From contig JAMXSV010000026.1 in NCBI GenBank assembly GCA_027559495.1, positions 1,922,001 through 1,986,000 on the forward strand: a DNA stretch of 64,000 bases. Reading direction: 5' to 3'. Source of the stretch: Aurifilum marmelostoma. Taxonomy: Eukaryota > Ascomycota > Sordariomycetes > Diaporthales > Cryphonectriaceae. Below are positions 34,683 to 46,366 of the stretch, piece by piece; positions within the stretch are counted from its first letter, which is position 1; every line of letters starts with the position of its first letter. The notes beneath the pieces are model-generated. The model saw only the letters and a list, made by a program, of their open reading frames with translations. It did no database searches and was not told the origin of the DNA. The translations under genes were made by a program, and so were the position numbers.

Positions 34683-36445
34683 ACAACAAGACCACAATGA
34701 ACGGTGGCTGAGATGCCGGGGGATCAGCTTGTTGGATCGACGACGATCCCGGCAGGGACGGGACTGGTGGCGGCCGGGGCGATAATGCTAAAAATAAGTT
34801 GCCGCTACGGCGGGCACCGCCCTGTGAGGAATGTGGGAAGAGCCGCCTTCCCGGCAGAAATTGGGTTCCTGGTTGCGTAGTCCAAGCCCGACATGTGTGG
34901 CTGAGCCAGGTGAAAATTGGTACTATACACGGGTGAATGGTGGTGAGTCTACTGTAGGATCACGGCTTTGGGGGGGGGGGGGAGAAAGGATTTTGGGATG
35001 TGAGTAAGCACAAGCTGGTCCTTGAGCAGTCTTTTAATTCGGGTTCCTCTTCTCCTTCTCATTGTAGCTGGCAAGGGCTACTGCCTCCAGATTCTCTCAA
35101 GCATTCAGAAGTTTTGTCGATTTTAGAATTCGAGATGGCCGCTGCACAGCACGAGTCGTCGAATACAGACAAGGAGGCCAACCGAAAATGTGGGTACAGA
35201 AGAATTGTGGGAGACAGAGAAGAACAGCCTTGTATTGTCGTCATTGCGTAACGGTCGCCAATTAAGGATCCAAGATCAGGGTATGATGTGTCGCCGCGTC
35301 AGACCTGATCCTGTTCCTGTACCTTGCACGCCTTTCCCTCCCTCTCTCTCTGCACGGACGACAGACGGTGATCTCGGCCTCTTTTGTGTCTAGCAGGTCA
35401 AGGCTCACCCAGAGTAGACAGCGCAAGAGAGGGAGGTTGAGTTGCATTCGATCCGTTCGATAAAAAAACCTGGTGTTGGCGACGACAGAAAAGTAACAGA
35501 GGTTGAGTTGGTGTGGGGATGAAGTCAGGCTGCAGGTGCGAGGTCGTATTTCTGGCAGTGGCGGCTTGCAGGGGGGCACGTTGACATCAGCTGCAGTGCT
35601 GCAGCGGGACCTGTTACAAGGTCATGCCCGCCGAGTGTCAGATTGATTGGTCTACAGGTCTCCTGGCCCCGCCAAAACTGGCTGCTGCAGCCACTAAGAG
35701 CGCGTCCTGAGCGCTGTGTCGATGAAATCGTGGCTGGGCCTGGCTAGGCTGCGCGTCGAAAAGTAAAAATGGACAAAAAAACAGAATAGAAGGGAAGGAA
35801 AAAGAAAAAAACAAACAAAAAGGGTACGTGGAGGGGGGAAAGGGGGGGGGGGGCAGTCCTGGCTGGGAAGGGATTGCGAGTGTGGCTTGGATGTGCTGTG
35901 TACCGTACAGAATGAGGCCTGCCTGGCTATGCTAGAATCCCATCATCCATGTCAGACTGGGAAGTCTGCCGTACCCAAGTACTTTATTTGATGACCACTC
36001 TGCTTGCTGGCTCTTGGCCTCGAACCTCAGCTGCTCCGCTTTGTTTTCTTTTTCCCTCTTGTTGTCTTCCTGCTGCCCCTTCACACCCACCCTCCTCTCT
36101 CAACCACCAACAGCATCCAGAAACCTCACCGCTCGTTGCCCATTGCCTATCTTCTGACGAACCAGACCAATAATCTGTTTAGTACCTGACCTGCGCGACA
36201 TCTTTGTGTGTGTTGGACTGTTTACTCTTGATTCCTGTTCTTTCTTTCTCTTTTTGTCCTGTCGCTACGCTAGCCCCCTCTGGTTTTCTAGACCGCTACA
36301 GCTGGGCATCGGTTGCAACACCTCACCACCCACCAACCACCTCAATTTGACTCCAATTCCATACTCGAGAGGGACGCCACGAAACAAAGAGAAAAAGACA
36401 GAAAGAGAGAGAGAGAGAGAGAGAGCAAGCATAAGGGGACACAAG
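34683..36445. other. Intergenic, no gene recognised
   Basis: 1.76 kb between two rightward genes. G11 and G12 homopolymers occur at about 34971 and 35843. The last 350 bp is CT-rich and ends in a GA run (36404-36425) immediately before the MARVEL gene, probably leader sequence. Confidence 0.5.
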
Positions 36446-37558
36446 ATGGTCGAGTTCAACAAGGACAAGATCCCAACCTACAAGCTGATCGTGCACATTG
36501 TGCAGATCGTGCTGTCAGTGACCATCTGGTGTCTGGAGATTGTCGTGTTCAAGGGGGGTGATGTCAATGGACAAAATGGATGGACCTTTGGAGTGGTTAG
36601 TACTCATCCCCAGCACCGCTTTGTTCTGGATTCCGTGACTCGTCTGCCTGTCCTCGCCTGAGACAAAGTCCTGCTGACACTGAGACCCTTTCCCTCACAG
36701 TGCTTCCTCTCCGTCCCAGCATGGATCTACCTGATAATGGCACCGCGATATCCACGGGCATCCAATATCGCCCAGCCCAACGCCCTCGTCACCGTCGACG
36801 CCCTTATGACCATAATATGGCTGTCCGCCTTTGCCACACAGGCCGCCTACAACACTGCCAACGACTGTGGCTCCGCGTGCGCCGTGAGCAAGGCCATCGT
36901 GGGGCTGGGCGTATTTGAGACGTAAGTGCTTCCTGGGGACGCTGCTATTGTTTTTTCTTCTTCTTTCCTTCTTTGTTTCCATGGCCCAAAGCTGACGAGC
37001 CATGTTGTTTGTCCCCTCCATAGTGTGTTCTGGGGGCTGTCCACCTTCATCTCCTTCGCAACCCTGCAGTACTACAACACAAACGGCGTGCTGCCAGGCT
37101 ACGACAGCCTGCACCGCGGCCGCACCCACACCATGAACGACATCGACCCAGACAAGGCCGCCTTCAGCACCGCCCCCGTCGACGAGGAGGCCTACGCGCC
37201 CCTCGGCGGTGGTCTGCACGACCACGACGACCCCATGGAGCCCGAGTTCAACGCTGGCCCGTACGGCGGCGGCAGCAGCAGCAGCGCCATGCACAATGAT
37301 CCGGACTCGTACGGCTCCCTCTCCTCCCACCACCAGGACACCTCGTATGGCGGTGCGGGAAGCATGGGCACGAGGTATGACGACCACGCCGGCGCCTACG
37401 AGAGCCACGGCGCGAACACTGCCTACGAGAGCCACGGGAGCGTGGGTCCTGGCGGCGCCGCCCTGTACTCTCCTCCACAGGTGCATGACGAGGATTACGA
37501 CTCGCCAGCCCAGTTCCCGGCTGGCAACTACGACAACATCGGGTTCAGACAGGTGTAA
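36446..37558 (+). CDS. MARVEL-domain membrane protein with long disordered tail
   Basis: Three exons: 36446..36595, 36701..36921, 37024..37558 (introns 105 and 102 nt), 301 aa. Four hydrophobic helices form a MARVEL-type domain: about residues 12-35, 50-66, 76-100 and 124-140, with a Cys pair in the third loop (NDCGSACAV) before the last helix. The cytosolic tail of about 150 residues is Gly/Ser/His/Asp/Tyr-rich and contains two YESHG units. Fungal MARVEL proteins such as Nce102 relatives act in plasma-membrane domains and eisosomes; this long-tailed subgroup is uncharacterised as far as I know. Spliced frame continuity is exact at both junctions. A GA repeat lies directly upstream of the start codon. 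Confidence 0.85.
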
Positions 37559-38684
37559 AAAGGGGGCCGCGGAAGAAAGAGAGACGGAGAGGATGTAATG
37601 AATTACGGAATGGAATGTCAGCATCTGAATGAAGGGAAGAGAACACTTGGGGTTCCGCGAATCGCATCGCACGCCAACAAGCATCATCATCACTATCATC
37701 ATCACCGCATGAGGAAGGGGAGACGACAGGATTAGATATATTGGTTTACCCTCGAGGTACGCCTCCCACAGGTGTGTGTACGTGTGGACACCATTCATGA
37801 ACGGCGCTGGGAAAACACGGGATTGCGTCTTTGCTTCCAGAGAGCATGAGGAAGGTCAAACCTCCCTGGACACGGCTTGGGTGTTCGGGGCGTTTTGTTT
37901 ATAATCACTATTGTATGTGTATGTGTGTGTGTGTGCGCGCCTTGCCTTGTCGGGTTTGGGTTTTGTCATGTCGATACAGCTTTGGAGATACCAATCAATC
38001 ATGCAAGAGATTCGCATTGCATCTCAACGGGCCACAAGTGTCGTATAACCTGGTGTGAAGTCTGCGTGGGCAGATGTGGGCCAAACAACGGAGCCGTTTT
38101 ATGCGCATGGCATAAGTGTATTATTTTCGGATTTCTAATCTGGCCCCTTGTACATGTTGTGGTGTTGAATTTCTTTTCTCTCGAACGCCTTAACGCCGCG
38201 TGCAATGCATTTTCTGATCACTGTCCTCTCAGGCAGCCTGTTCCCCATGTCGGAATCCTTGCGCCTGTGTGAGAGCTCTCAGAGCTGTGCTGTCTTTTTG
38301 AAGACAGAGAGCGGCTTGAAAGCTGTCTCGTCGGCAGCCTGACGTGGTTCGCTTCGAGAGGTCTTTGGTCCGGTGCGACAATCTTGTCCAAAGGGACACT
38401 AGGATGGCTCTAATCGCACGTGCTTCGTGCCCATCTCATTTCAATTTGGAAAGACGACATGCGCTGTAGTAGGAGCTCGCAGACCACACAGCTTTGGGTC
38501 TCTCTAAAGTCCATTCAGAGCGGTTGTGTCGATGAAGAACTTCCCATAGAGGACACAAGGATGATTCGAGCCACGTAATGCGTCCTCGCGCCCGCTGCTC
38601 GTGTTGGGGGCTCCCCACGTGGCGATTCCCAAGGTCTCTCAATAGCCCTTGAGCACAAGCGTTCGGATCGTGGTTGATTCCGAA
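37559..38684. other. Intergenic, convergent 3' ends
   Basis: 1.1 kb between the MARVEL gene and Nop16. A GT repeat occurs at 37914-37936. No gene seen. Confidence 0.5.
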
Positions 38685-39431
38685 TCACTGTCCCTTGTAA
38701 GTCTTGATCTTCCTCTTGATCTCCGCGGCAGTCTGCTGCATGGGATTCAGCGTCGCATCCCGCGCCATCGCAGCCGTGTCGTCACCATGCTTCGCGATCA
38801 GCCTCTCGATCCACTCCCTCTCGCGCGCAGACTGGTGCCGGACATGTTTCTCGGTCGGCATGTTGGCCTGCTGCTCGAGAAGATCGACAACCTTGGCCTC
38901 CCTGCCCTTCTCGGCCTCGCCACCGCTGCTGGTGTCGTTCTTCTTGTTGGACGGGGCGAGGTCGTCTTCCGAGTCCGACTCCAGGTCGTTGAGGGGGTCG
39001 TTCAGCGGGTTGTCCCTGCGCAGCACGCGCACGATGTTGCCGTCTGCGTCCCGCTCGACCTTGACGGACTGGATGGCCGTGCGCATCCCGTCCGCGGGCG
39101 TCACGGCGAGGGGGTCCTGGGCGCGGGCGGTGGGCTTGGTGGAGGAGGGGTGCTGCTCGATGCCTCCGGTGGCTTTGCCCAGCTTGGCGGTGAGGCCGAG
39201 GCGGCGGTAGTTCTGGGAGAGGGTTTCTTTCTTGTTCCTGTGCGGGCGAGACAAGGGTTAGACGCCAGGATAGGTTCCGGCTCAGGAGAAGATGGAAAAG
39301 GCGAGGAGGACGAACCAGTTCTTGGCGATCAGGCTGTTGCCCATCGGGTTGAGAGGCCTCTTGGGCTGGCTGGACTGTCTTATGGTCGGTCTTGAAGACC
39401 GACGCTTGCGCTTTTGAAGGTCACGACCCAT
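38685..39431 (-). CDS. NOP16: Nucleolar protein 16 (60S ribosome biogenesis)
   Basis: Assembly factor of nucleolar pre-60S particles. Two exons: 39316..39431 and 38685..39237, joined by a 78-nt intron inside the Trp codon; 222 aa, the usual size. The N-terminus MGRDLQKRKRRSSRP, then KRPLNPMGN and KNWNKKETLSQNYRRLGL, are diagnostic Nop16 blocks. The middle is acidic and low-complexity (ESDSEDD); the C-terminal block EREWIERLIAKHGDDTAAMARD..MQQTAAEIKRKI is the conserved end. An ATG at 39254 exists in the intron frame, but the spliced start gives the full family N-terminus. A T24A7 tract begins only 19 nt upstream of the start codon, so the core promoter is unusually close. Confidence 0.95.
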
Positions 39432-39449
39432 TTTGTTTCTATGCTGTGG

Positions 39450-39480
<31 letters not shown>
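39450..39480. repeat. T24 tract followed by A7
   Basis: Poly(dT:dA) element directly upstream of Nop16, likely a nucleosome-excluding promoter element of this ribosome-biogenesis gene. Confidence 0.85.
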
Positions 39481-42051
39481 AGAAGAAATTTGGTAGAATT
39501 GGTCGTAGAGACGAGTCTGAGGATTCTGGCTGCGACTTAGGGAAGTCAAGTCGATTTGGCCCAGGAAATTTGAAAGATAAGACTTTCTTATCGCTTGTCT
39601 GTGCTTAGTCAGCGGTAACATCTAGTACCCTTGACACGACCAGAAGCAGAACATGGCACTCGTTCCAACTACATGCTGCTCACTTTTGAGCAAGGATATC
39701 GTCTATCAGATGTCAATTGAAACAATGTCATTCTTCACAAATGATTTGGTATATCCAATATCAAAGTCATGCGCGATTTTACACCCACTCGTCATGTCAG
39801 GTTCAGAATCAATATCAGCGGCTTTGGAAGAAGTCACTGCCCTCGTGTTCTGGCTTGCCCAACAATCTACGAGCCAGGTAACGCAGCAAGACTTGCCCTA
39901 GGTCCAAAAAGGATGACGGTTACACTCTCCAGCTCTCCATCTCATGATATAAGCGGCGCTGTGCTAATTCAGAAGGGTGACCTATCCTCGGCGACCTTGG
40001 ACTCTACTTCTGGGGAAAACCGGGGTCATGATGTTGAGGAGGCGCTTTCCTGAGATCCATCATGACCAACAAGCTTACCCCGTTCTATCATCCTGACTCA
40101 TGTCCGGAATTACATCGCGAGAAGCCAGAGTACGTGGTGGTCTTCCTTGGTAGCGACAAGCTTAGGACCGACGAGGCTCTCGGCCCCTGTCCAGCTACTT
40201 CAAGAGGCCAAAAGCCTGCCTTGATATCCAAAGTACCTCCGGCTCGCGATGGATCAAGCCAGCCGTGTCTAGCGCCGAGGCGAAAGATATGAGGCGTTCC
40301 GCACGAGTCTTGCTATGCACAACGAACATCAGGACTCTGGCGTGGCGTATAGCCTGGCTACGAGGATGAGAAGACACTTACGATCGTGTGAACAAGTCTG
40401 TTCTGAGGCGATCCAGTTTCTTCGTCTCACCTCGTACCGCGCAGAAGACATGGCCTCCGTCGTGTCTAACCGGGTCGTCATGTCTGCAGAATATCACACT
40501 GGGCAGAAGTGTGGGCAGGATGCACAGCTCCCGCGGGATCGTGTTGGCGACGGAGCACAGCAATTTAGCCGAACCGACTTCTCGATGACGGCGACGCGCC
40601 ATCAGACTGGATCCTGCGCGCCGCCCTCAAGACATAATTAGCTTTGGGAATCAGTCACACGATCATCGGTGTTGTCCTCACGAGTCAAGAACAGGCGTTC
40701 GGGGACTGATGCATGGGAAATCAGGGCCGTGGCCCGAATGTGCTCCTTGTCGCAGACTCGATGCGTATCGTACGGCACTGCGGTTGCTCTCCCAGTGGAA
40801 AGCGCGGCATTGTGTCTGATCCGAGATACAGGAAACGGAAGCTGAGGAAAGGAGGCGTGAGATGCAGAGCCCGCCTCGAGGACATGGAGAGAATGGGTGG
40901 AGACGACAGTGCCATGGTTGCTCACATCTCGACATCTCCTAGGTCATCAGTTCGTCGCCTTTCTCCTCACTCCTTTGCCTATTTTCTCATCTTTTTTTCT
41001 TTGTCCTTCTTTTTTTCTTTTTCTGTCAAGGTTTTTCTCAAGTGCCTTTGAGATCCACACGTCATCGCGCCGTTCACAATTCTCCGGCTATAACTAAGTA
41101 TCATTACCAGCTTTTTTTTTTTTTTTTTTAACTTAAATCGTGGCTTGAATGCATATTTTCTCCGACTAGCTGGTAACCAGCCACCAAGCCAGGAAGGATC
41201 TATATTAATATGTTTCCCTGATTGCTGGGCCGATGGATGCGCCTAGTATTGTCAAGGTTTAACAGGGGCTCCTCAAGTACCGACGCTGCCGACATACTAA
41301 GTATTCAAAGGTAAACTAACATACGATGGAGCATTTCATCTCAGGGGTCAACAAGGGTGGCTCCAATGTTTCGTTTCACCACTTATTCCAGAACGAATGA
41401 TTGTTTTTGGTTTTTTTATTCCTTTTCCTTTCTTCTTCTCCCTATCTGTTTCTACTTCCCCGCCACACTCTAGAGGCGACAAGTGAACGCGCAAGCATCC
41501 TGAATTGTGAGGCTTTCCCGGCTAGTCGGCCGCAATCCATTACCCTTCCAGCCCGATTCATCTTTCGGATGCTCATCTTCCACTCCTGTTTTTGCCTCAA
41601 GTCTCACATTATGCCCAACGTGACACCCCGCCTCTCCCCCTCCCCCCAATATGCGTCTGTCTTTTGTGATAGCGGCAATGACGGCAGGCCCATGATACGG
41701 AGATGACTTCGTCAAGGGATAGGATGCCCCAATTAAGTGAGGATGATCCTCCTTATTAACTCTTTTTTGGTCGTGAGGATTCTTCCAGTGGCTGATGGCT
41801 ATTGTTGGTTCCGTGGTCGATCGAGAGCAACCCCTGTTCCCATCGCTGGCTACCTTGAACAAAAAGGAAAGTTCACCCCCTTACATCCGTGCTGTGGCCC
41901 GGGTATGGTGGGGGGCAAGCAGCCGACATTTGTGGTTGGTCAGGTGAGAGGACGACGTCGTCGCTGGGTGGATGAATATGGAGATTGGCGGCTCCTGCAG
42001 GGGAAACCCAGGGAGTGGAATCTAAGGAGTCTTGTGGAGCTGTCTGGTTGG

Positions 42052-42059
42052 TATAAAAG
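42052..42059 (+). promoter_or_regulatory. TATA box of the GH45-like gene
   Basis: TATAAAAG 146 nt upstream of the start codon at 42198; strong consensus match, typical of highly regulated secreted-enzyme genes. Confidence 0.65.
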
Positions 42060-42197
42060 AGGGTGTGTCTCCTGGGATCCAGTGAAGATCTTGTTCTCCG
42101 GCTCCCAGCTGCAAGCAGTCAACCTACTTCTGAGACCATACACTCTATCCTCCAGCCCTCTTGTGTCCCGCCAGTTGCCGTCAACTATCTCGTCAGT

Positions 42198-42984
42198 ATG
42201 AAGACTTCCGCCATCATCGCTCTGGGTGCTGCTGCTGCCGCATCCGCCCTCAGCGGCGAGGCTACTACCACTGTGAGCTCCTAGCCTTCCCAAGACATGT
42301 TCTCCCACGGGTCACCAAGGCACTATCCAGTTCAAACTATGCTCCCTCGAACTTGACATCTCCTGCCTTAGGCACCTTTGGCCCCTTCCTGCCAGTATCC
42401 TCCTCCATCACTCCACATACCCACCTGATCTCTGCTCCCTCGACCCCAAGCCCAAAGAAGAGTAAAAGAAGAAAAAAAACCCCCCCATCTTGCTAACACA
42501 ACCACCCCTACCTCCCCAGCGCTACTACGACGGCCAAGAAGGCGCCTGCGGCTGCGGCACCACCAGCGGCCTCTACTCCTGGCAGGCCGGCATCTCCACA
42601 GGCGTCTACACGGCCGCCGGCTCCCAGGCGCTCTTCGACAGCGCCGGCGCGACCTGGTGCGGCGCCGGCTGCGGGACCTGCTACAACCTGACCTCGACGG
42701 GCACGGCCCCGAGCGGGCAGGGCACCGGCGGCGCGGCCGGCGAGAGCGTCGTGGTCATGGTGACCAACCTGTGCCCCAACTCGGGCAACGCCCAGTGGTG
42801 CCCCGTCGTGGGCGGCACCAACAACTACGGGTACTCGTACCACTTTGACATCATGGCCAGCTCGTCGGCGCTGGGCGAGGTCCTGGGGGATAACCCTGTT
42901 GTCACCTTTGAGTCGGTCGCCTGTCCTGGGCAGGCCACCACGGACTGGGAGGAGTGTGTTTGCTATTCTGATGCCTCGAGCTAG
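42198..42984 (+). CDS. GH45-like / expansin-like secreted protein (endoglucanase V-like)
   Basis: Secreted double-psi beta-barrel protein of 179 aa. Two exons: 42198..42272 (25 codons, signal peptide MKTSAIIALGAAAAASA) and 42520..42984, separated by a 247-nt intron with a clear CTAAC branch site and CCCCAG end. The mature protein starts near RYYDGQEGACGCG, the GH45-type entry with Asp29 in the position of the catalytic base; the other acid is Asp135 in YHFDI. Ten cysteines suggest five disulfides. Ascomycete relatives are annotated endoglucanase V-like; some barrels of this type bind rather than cleave cellulose or act as expansin-like proteins. Neighbouring sugar-acid genes suggest a plant cell-wall context, but that link is inference. 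Confidence 0.85.
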
Positions 42985-43434
42985 GCTGGCTGTGGCACTG
43001 AAGAGGTGAGGAGGCCCCAGTGAGAAAAAAGAGAGGTGGGGGGGGGGGTGGAATGGCGATGCTACATTCTTTTGCATATAATTATCACCGAGAGGACCTG
43101 TATATAAGCCAAGAGAAAGGTGAGGAGAGAGGAAGAATATATGTGGTTGACAACATATATGCATAGGATCCGACGTCATGTGTTGATGAACTGTTCCGGC
43201 TGAGGGACACGTTTCCTTGTACTTGTTTATGTCAGTCTTTTCGAACGTACAGTAGGATTGGCTGTGGAGACACTGGCATTCTTAACTGCTATGTCGAGCA
43301 TTTTACACAGCGAGTTATCCAATCCTTTCTCGCTGTAGCCTATTAAACATAATTGTGTTCCCTTTTGGTCGGCACAATGTATTTACAATCTTGCCTTGAA
43401 ACTTGGTCCTCCCCTCTCTCCGAGGCGGCCTAAA
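42985..43434. other. Intergenic, convergent 3' ends
   Basis: 450 bp between the GH45-like gene and the oxidoreductase; no gene seen. Confidence 0.5.
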
Positions 43435-44608
43435 CTAGACCAACTTCCACTGACCATCCTTGGACTCAATCTTGACCTCGCGGTTCTCATCGATACTTCT
43501 CCTGCCTGCCTCCAGGATGGCCGTCGTGGCGATGGTATTCCTCAGGGTAGGCAGACCCTTGGCGTCCAGGTCCTTGGTCGTTAACGACTTAGAGTTGACA
43601 GCCCGGCACCCATCCACAAACTTCTCCAGCGAGACGTATCTTAAAAAAAACTTTGTTAGCAGATTCCCGTGGGCAAAGGGAGAAATCAAGAAGAGGAAAG
43701 AATCCAGTGAAAAGCTCACCCGTATCCTGTCTGGCCGTTAAAGTTGCCGTCCTCGTCAGGCGCATAGCGCATGTAGAAGGGGTTGTACCACATGAGCTGG
43801 CCGGCGGCGTCGTCGGCCACGTCGTAGCCACGCTTGGCCTGGTCGATGCGGATCTCACCATTGGCGGCGAGGTAGTGGAAGTACTGGTTGGAGTGGACGC
43901 CAGCCTTTTGCGGGGCTGTCCAGGAGGCGGTGTAGACACCGGTGGCGTGCTTGCCGGGCTCGCCGGGCCTCTCCCAGTGGACGAGGAGGGAGATGGTGTC
44001 CTCGGTCTTGTCGTTGCAGCCGAGGGATGTGGCGACGCCCTTGGAGGCGGAGGCGGAGACCTTGACGGGGACGTAGCCGAGCTGGGTGACCATGGACTCG
44101 CAGATGTCGATGTGGTGGGAGTTGAGGTAGTAGCTGATGTCGGAGTCGACGCCGGCCCAGGACTTGAAGGTCTCGAGCTGGGACTTGGGCTGGCTCATGT
44201 AGCTGTAGAAGTAGTTGAAGTCGCCGAGCTTCTGGGCGCGGAAGCGGGCGTCCGAGTAGGCCGGGTCGAAGCGCTTGTGGTGCTCGATGAAGACATAGAC
44301 GCCGTGCTTCTCGGCGGCCTCGATGAGGCGGATGTGGTCGGCCAGGAGCTTGACGGCGGGCTTGGTGATGAGCACGTGGATGCCGCGCTCGATGGCGTAC
44401 AGGGCGATGGGGTAGTGGGTAGGGTCTGGGGTGAAGATGGTGATGGCGTCGCCCTTCTTCAGGGCATCGATGGCCTTCTTATACGAGTCTGGGTCGACAG
44501 ACTCATTGTCTGGGTACGACTCGAATGAGGTGTCCAGGTTGTTGTAGGCCAGGGTGATGTTCTTGTGAAGATGCTCGCCTGGGCATGTACATGTCAGCCT
44601 GTTGTCTC

Positions 44609-44657
<49 letters not shown>

Positions 44658-44998
44658 GATGCATTCAGACTTACGGATAGCTGGGAACTTCTTGCCATTG
44701 ACGCCGACCATGCTCAGCTTGGCGACCTTGCCTCGCCTGCGGAGGTCGAAGAGGGAGAGGCCGACGACTCCAACCTTCTTGTCTGACCCGGAGGCACCAC
44801 CACCAACGAAGCCAGTGGTGTACTCACCGGTGCCGACCTGTGTTGTTGAACCCAGAACATGTTAGACTGATTGCATGCGAATTCCGTAGTTTGTTTCCAT
44901 TTTCTTTTCCCTTTTCTTTTTCTAATTTCCCCCCCCCAAAAACAAAAAAACAGGACATATTGGAAATCACTCACCATCAACACATTGAGAGGCTCCAT
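43435..44998 (-). CDS. Gfo/Idh/MocA oxidoreductase, D-galacturonate reductase-like
   Basis: NAD(P)-dependent sugar or sugar-acid oxidoreductase. Four exons: 44975..44998 (8 codons), 44675..44837, 43720..44578, 43435..43639; total 416 aa with exact frame continuity. The Rossmann start NVLMVGTGEYTTGFVGG is only seen after joining the 8-codon first exon. The catalytic-lysine motif appears as ITKPAVK with Lys135 (EKP in most members), and EHHKRFDPAY (161-170) follows. The last intron ends in AAG rather than CAG/TAG; a CTAAC branch site lies just upstream. The second intron carries a CT microsatellite. Fungal proteins with this pattern are annotated D-galacturonate reductase after a basidiomycete enzyme; the assignment is by remembered resemblance and other sugar substrates are possible. 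Confidence 0.85.
44612..44651. repeat. CT dinucleotide repeat inside an intron
   Basis: 40 nt of CT within the second intron of the oxidoreductase gene (AG-rich in the transcript). Confidence 0.95.
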
Positions 44999-46339
44999 GA
45001 TTTCTTTTCGTTTGCTCAAGGTATGTACTGCGGTATTGACTGCGACTGTGCTCACTCGGGCGGGGAGGTGAGAAGGAACAAAAAAAAAAAAGAAAGGAGG
45101 CTGGTGAGACGCGCGACGGCAACAGGCGTTTGTAGACAGATCAACAGCTCACAGCTCACTCTAAGTAGGTTGACATCGGAGAAATTGGCGAGGAGGGGGA
45201 GGGGAAATGGAGGGGCAATTGGACTGGAGCTATTCGCCAGGCCCAGATGGTTTGGGTGGAGCAGGGGATCCCAGGCTGGTTTCGCTCGTTCCTGCCATGC
45301 CCGTGGGCCGGGTTCTGATGATACTGAGCACATAGTAGTAGTGATATAGGCATGTGTCTCTCGTCCTCGAAACGCAGCACACATGTCAGAGATCGAAATG
45401 ATGATGATCATGATGGGGATGAGCCTCACAGCAGCTCGAGTCAGGTCTTCATCTGGTTACTATTCGTAAAAAACCAGCCAGGCAAGCCTCAGGATACCCC
45501 AAGAGAGAAAAGAAACCGTGAGGATAGGACTCCGTTCCATGTCGTCGCCTCTGGGAGAAATGCTGCCGAAGACCGGACCCTGTCTCTCGTTCCCTGGTCT
45601 GGTGAGATCCACCGACGCGTACATAGTATGGTGACATGACACCAGCCAGTGCGCAACCTCCTTGTTTTTCTTCTTCTTTCGTTTCTTCTTTTTTTACTGT
45701 TTCTGACTTTCTCAAGAGTCACAGACACGGTGGCTGTCTCAATGTTCTGCTCATCTTCAGAGTCACGATATGGCTGCTCTTCCAGACGGCACCAAGAAGA
45801 AGAAAAAAAGGCGACAGAGAGATGATGCAAGACCAGTCCAATGCTGGCTAGGTCGATGGATGTCACGATGTTGAGGGCAATAGCTGGAGAGAGTGGCTAC
45901 TACCCCCCGGCCTTGGGTGCCCCACCCCCACGTCCTACTGCCCCGCGAGAAGAAGAGAAGGAGACAAGGACATGGGTTGAACCTTCTTCTAGGTCCGATG
46001 TTCGAGCTGGGGGGATGCTTTTTCTTTCTTTACCCTTTCTTCCCGGTTCCTTTTTCTTCCTTTCCCACTGCCCGTCTTTTCCTGAATAGTTGTGTCGCTC
46101 ACTTCGTCCACCAGCAACAGCAACAGCAAAACATTTCCCGTCGGATTATTCGACAGTACCAATTGGATGTCACAACCATCACGACGGACCATCACCACAA
46201 ATAGACAGGCCGGCTAAATTCAATAATACACGAGAGGAAAAAGGAGAAGAAAGACAAAAAAAATAAAAAAGGGTCTGCCCTGGCTCGGCCGAATTTCACC
46301 TGTTTTGACATGACATTCTAGTCTTTTTGATTGTTTCTG

Positions 46340-46366
46340 ATTGGTGGAAGAACCATCCCCGCCAAT
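46340..46366. promoter_or_regulatory. Inverted pair of CCNCCAA elements (galacturonate-response-like)
   Basis: ATTGGTGGA (46340-46348) is an exact reverse-strand match to TCCNCCAAT, the element reported for the Aspergillus D-galacturonate regulon; CCCGCCAAT (46358-46366) matches it on the forward strand except for the first base. The cores are 11 nt apart. Two CCAAT boxes are included, so simple CCAAT-binding-complex sites are the alternative. Confidence 0.4.

Larger units (their letters stand above)
39432..42197. other. Divergent intergenic region, no gene recognised
   Basis: 2.8 kb between Nop16 and the GH45-like gene. It contains T24A7 at 39450-39480 and a T18 tract at 41112-41129. Open frames are short and without known domains. 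The final 150 bp carries the TATA box of the GH45-like gene. Confidence 0.5.

Noticed and set aside
36016..36026. Perfect B-box match GGTTCGAGGCC on the minus strand
   Set aside because: The flanking bases do not form a T stem and there is no A box at the right distance.
38649..39395. Long plus-strand open frame over Nop16
   Set aside because: Antisense shadow of the Nop16 coding frame; codon pattern and homology belong to the minus strand.
43653..44528. 291-codon plus-strand frame rich in Val/Gly/Asp
   Set aside because: Mirror of the oxidoreductase exon; it has the valine-rich bias typical of antisense GC3-rich genes.
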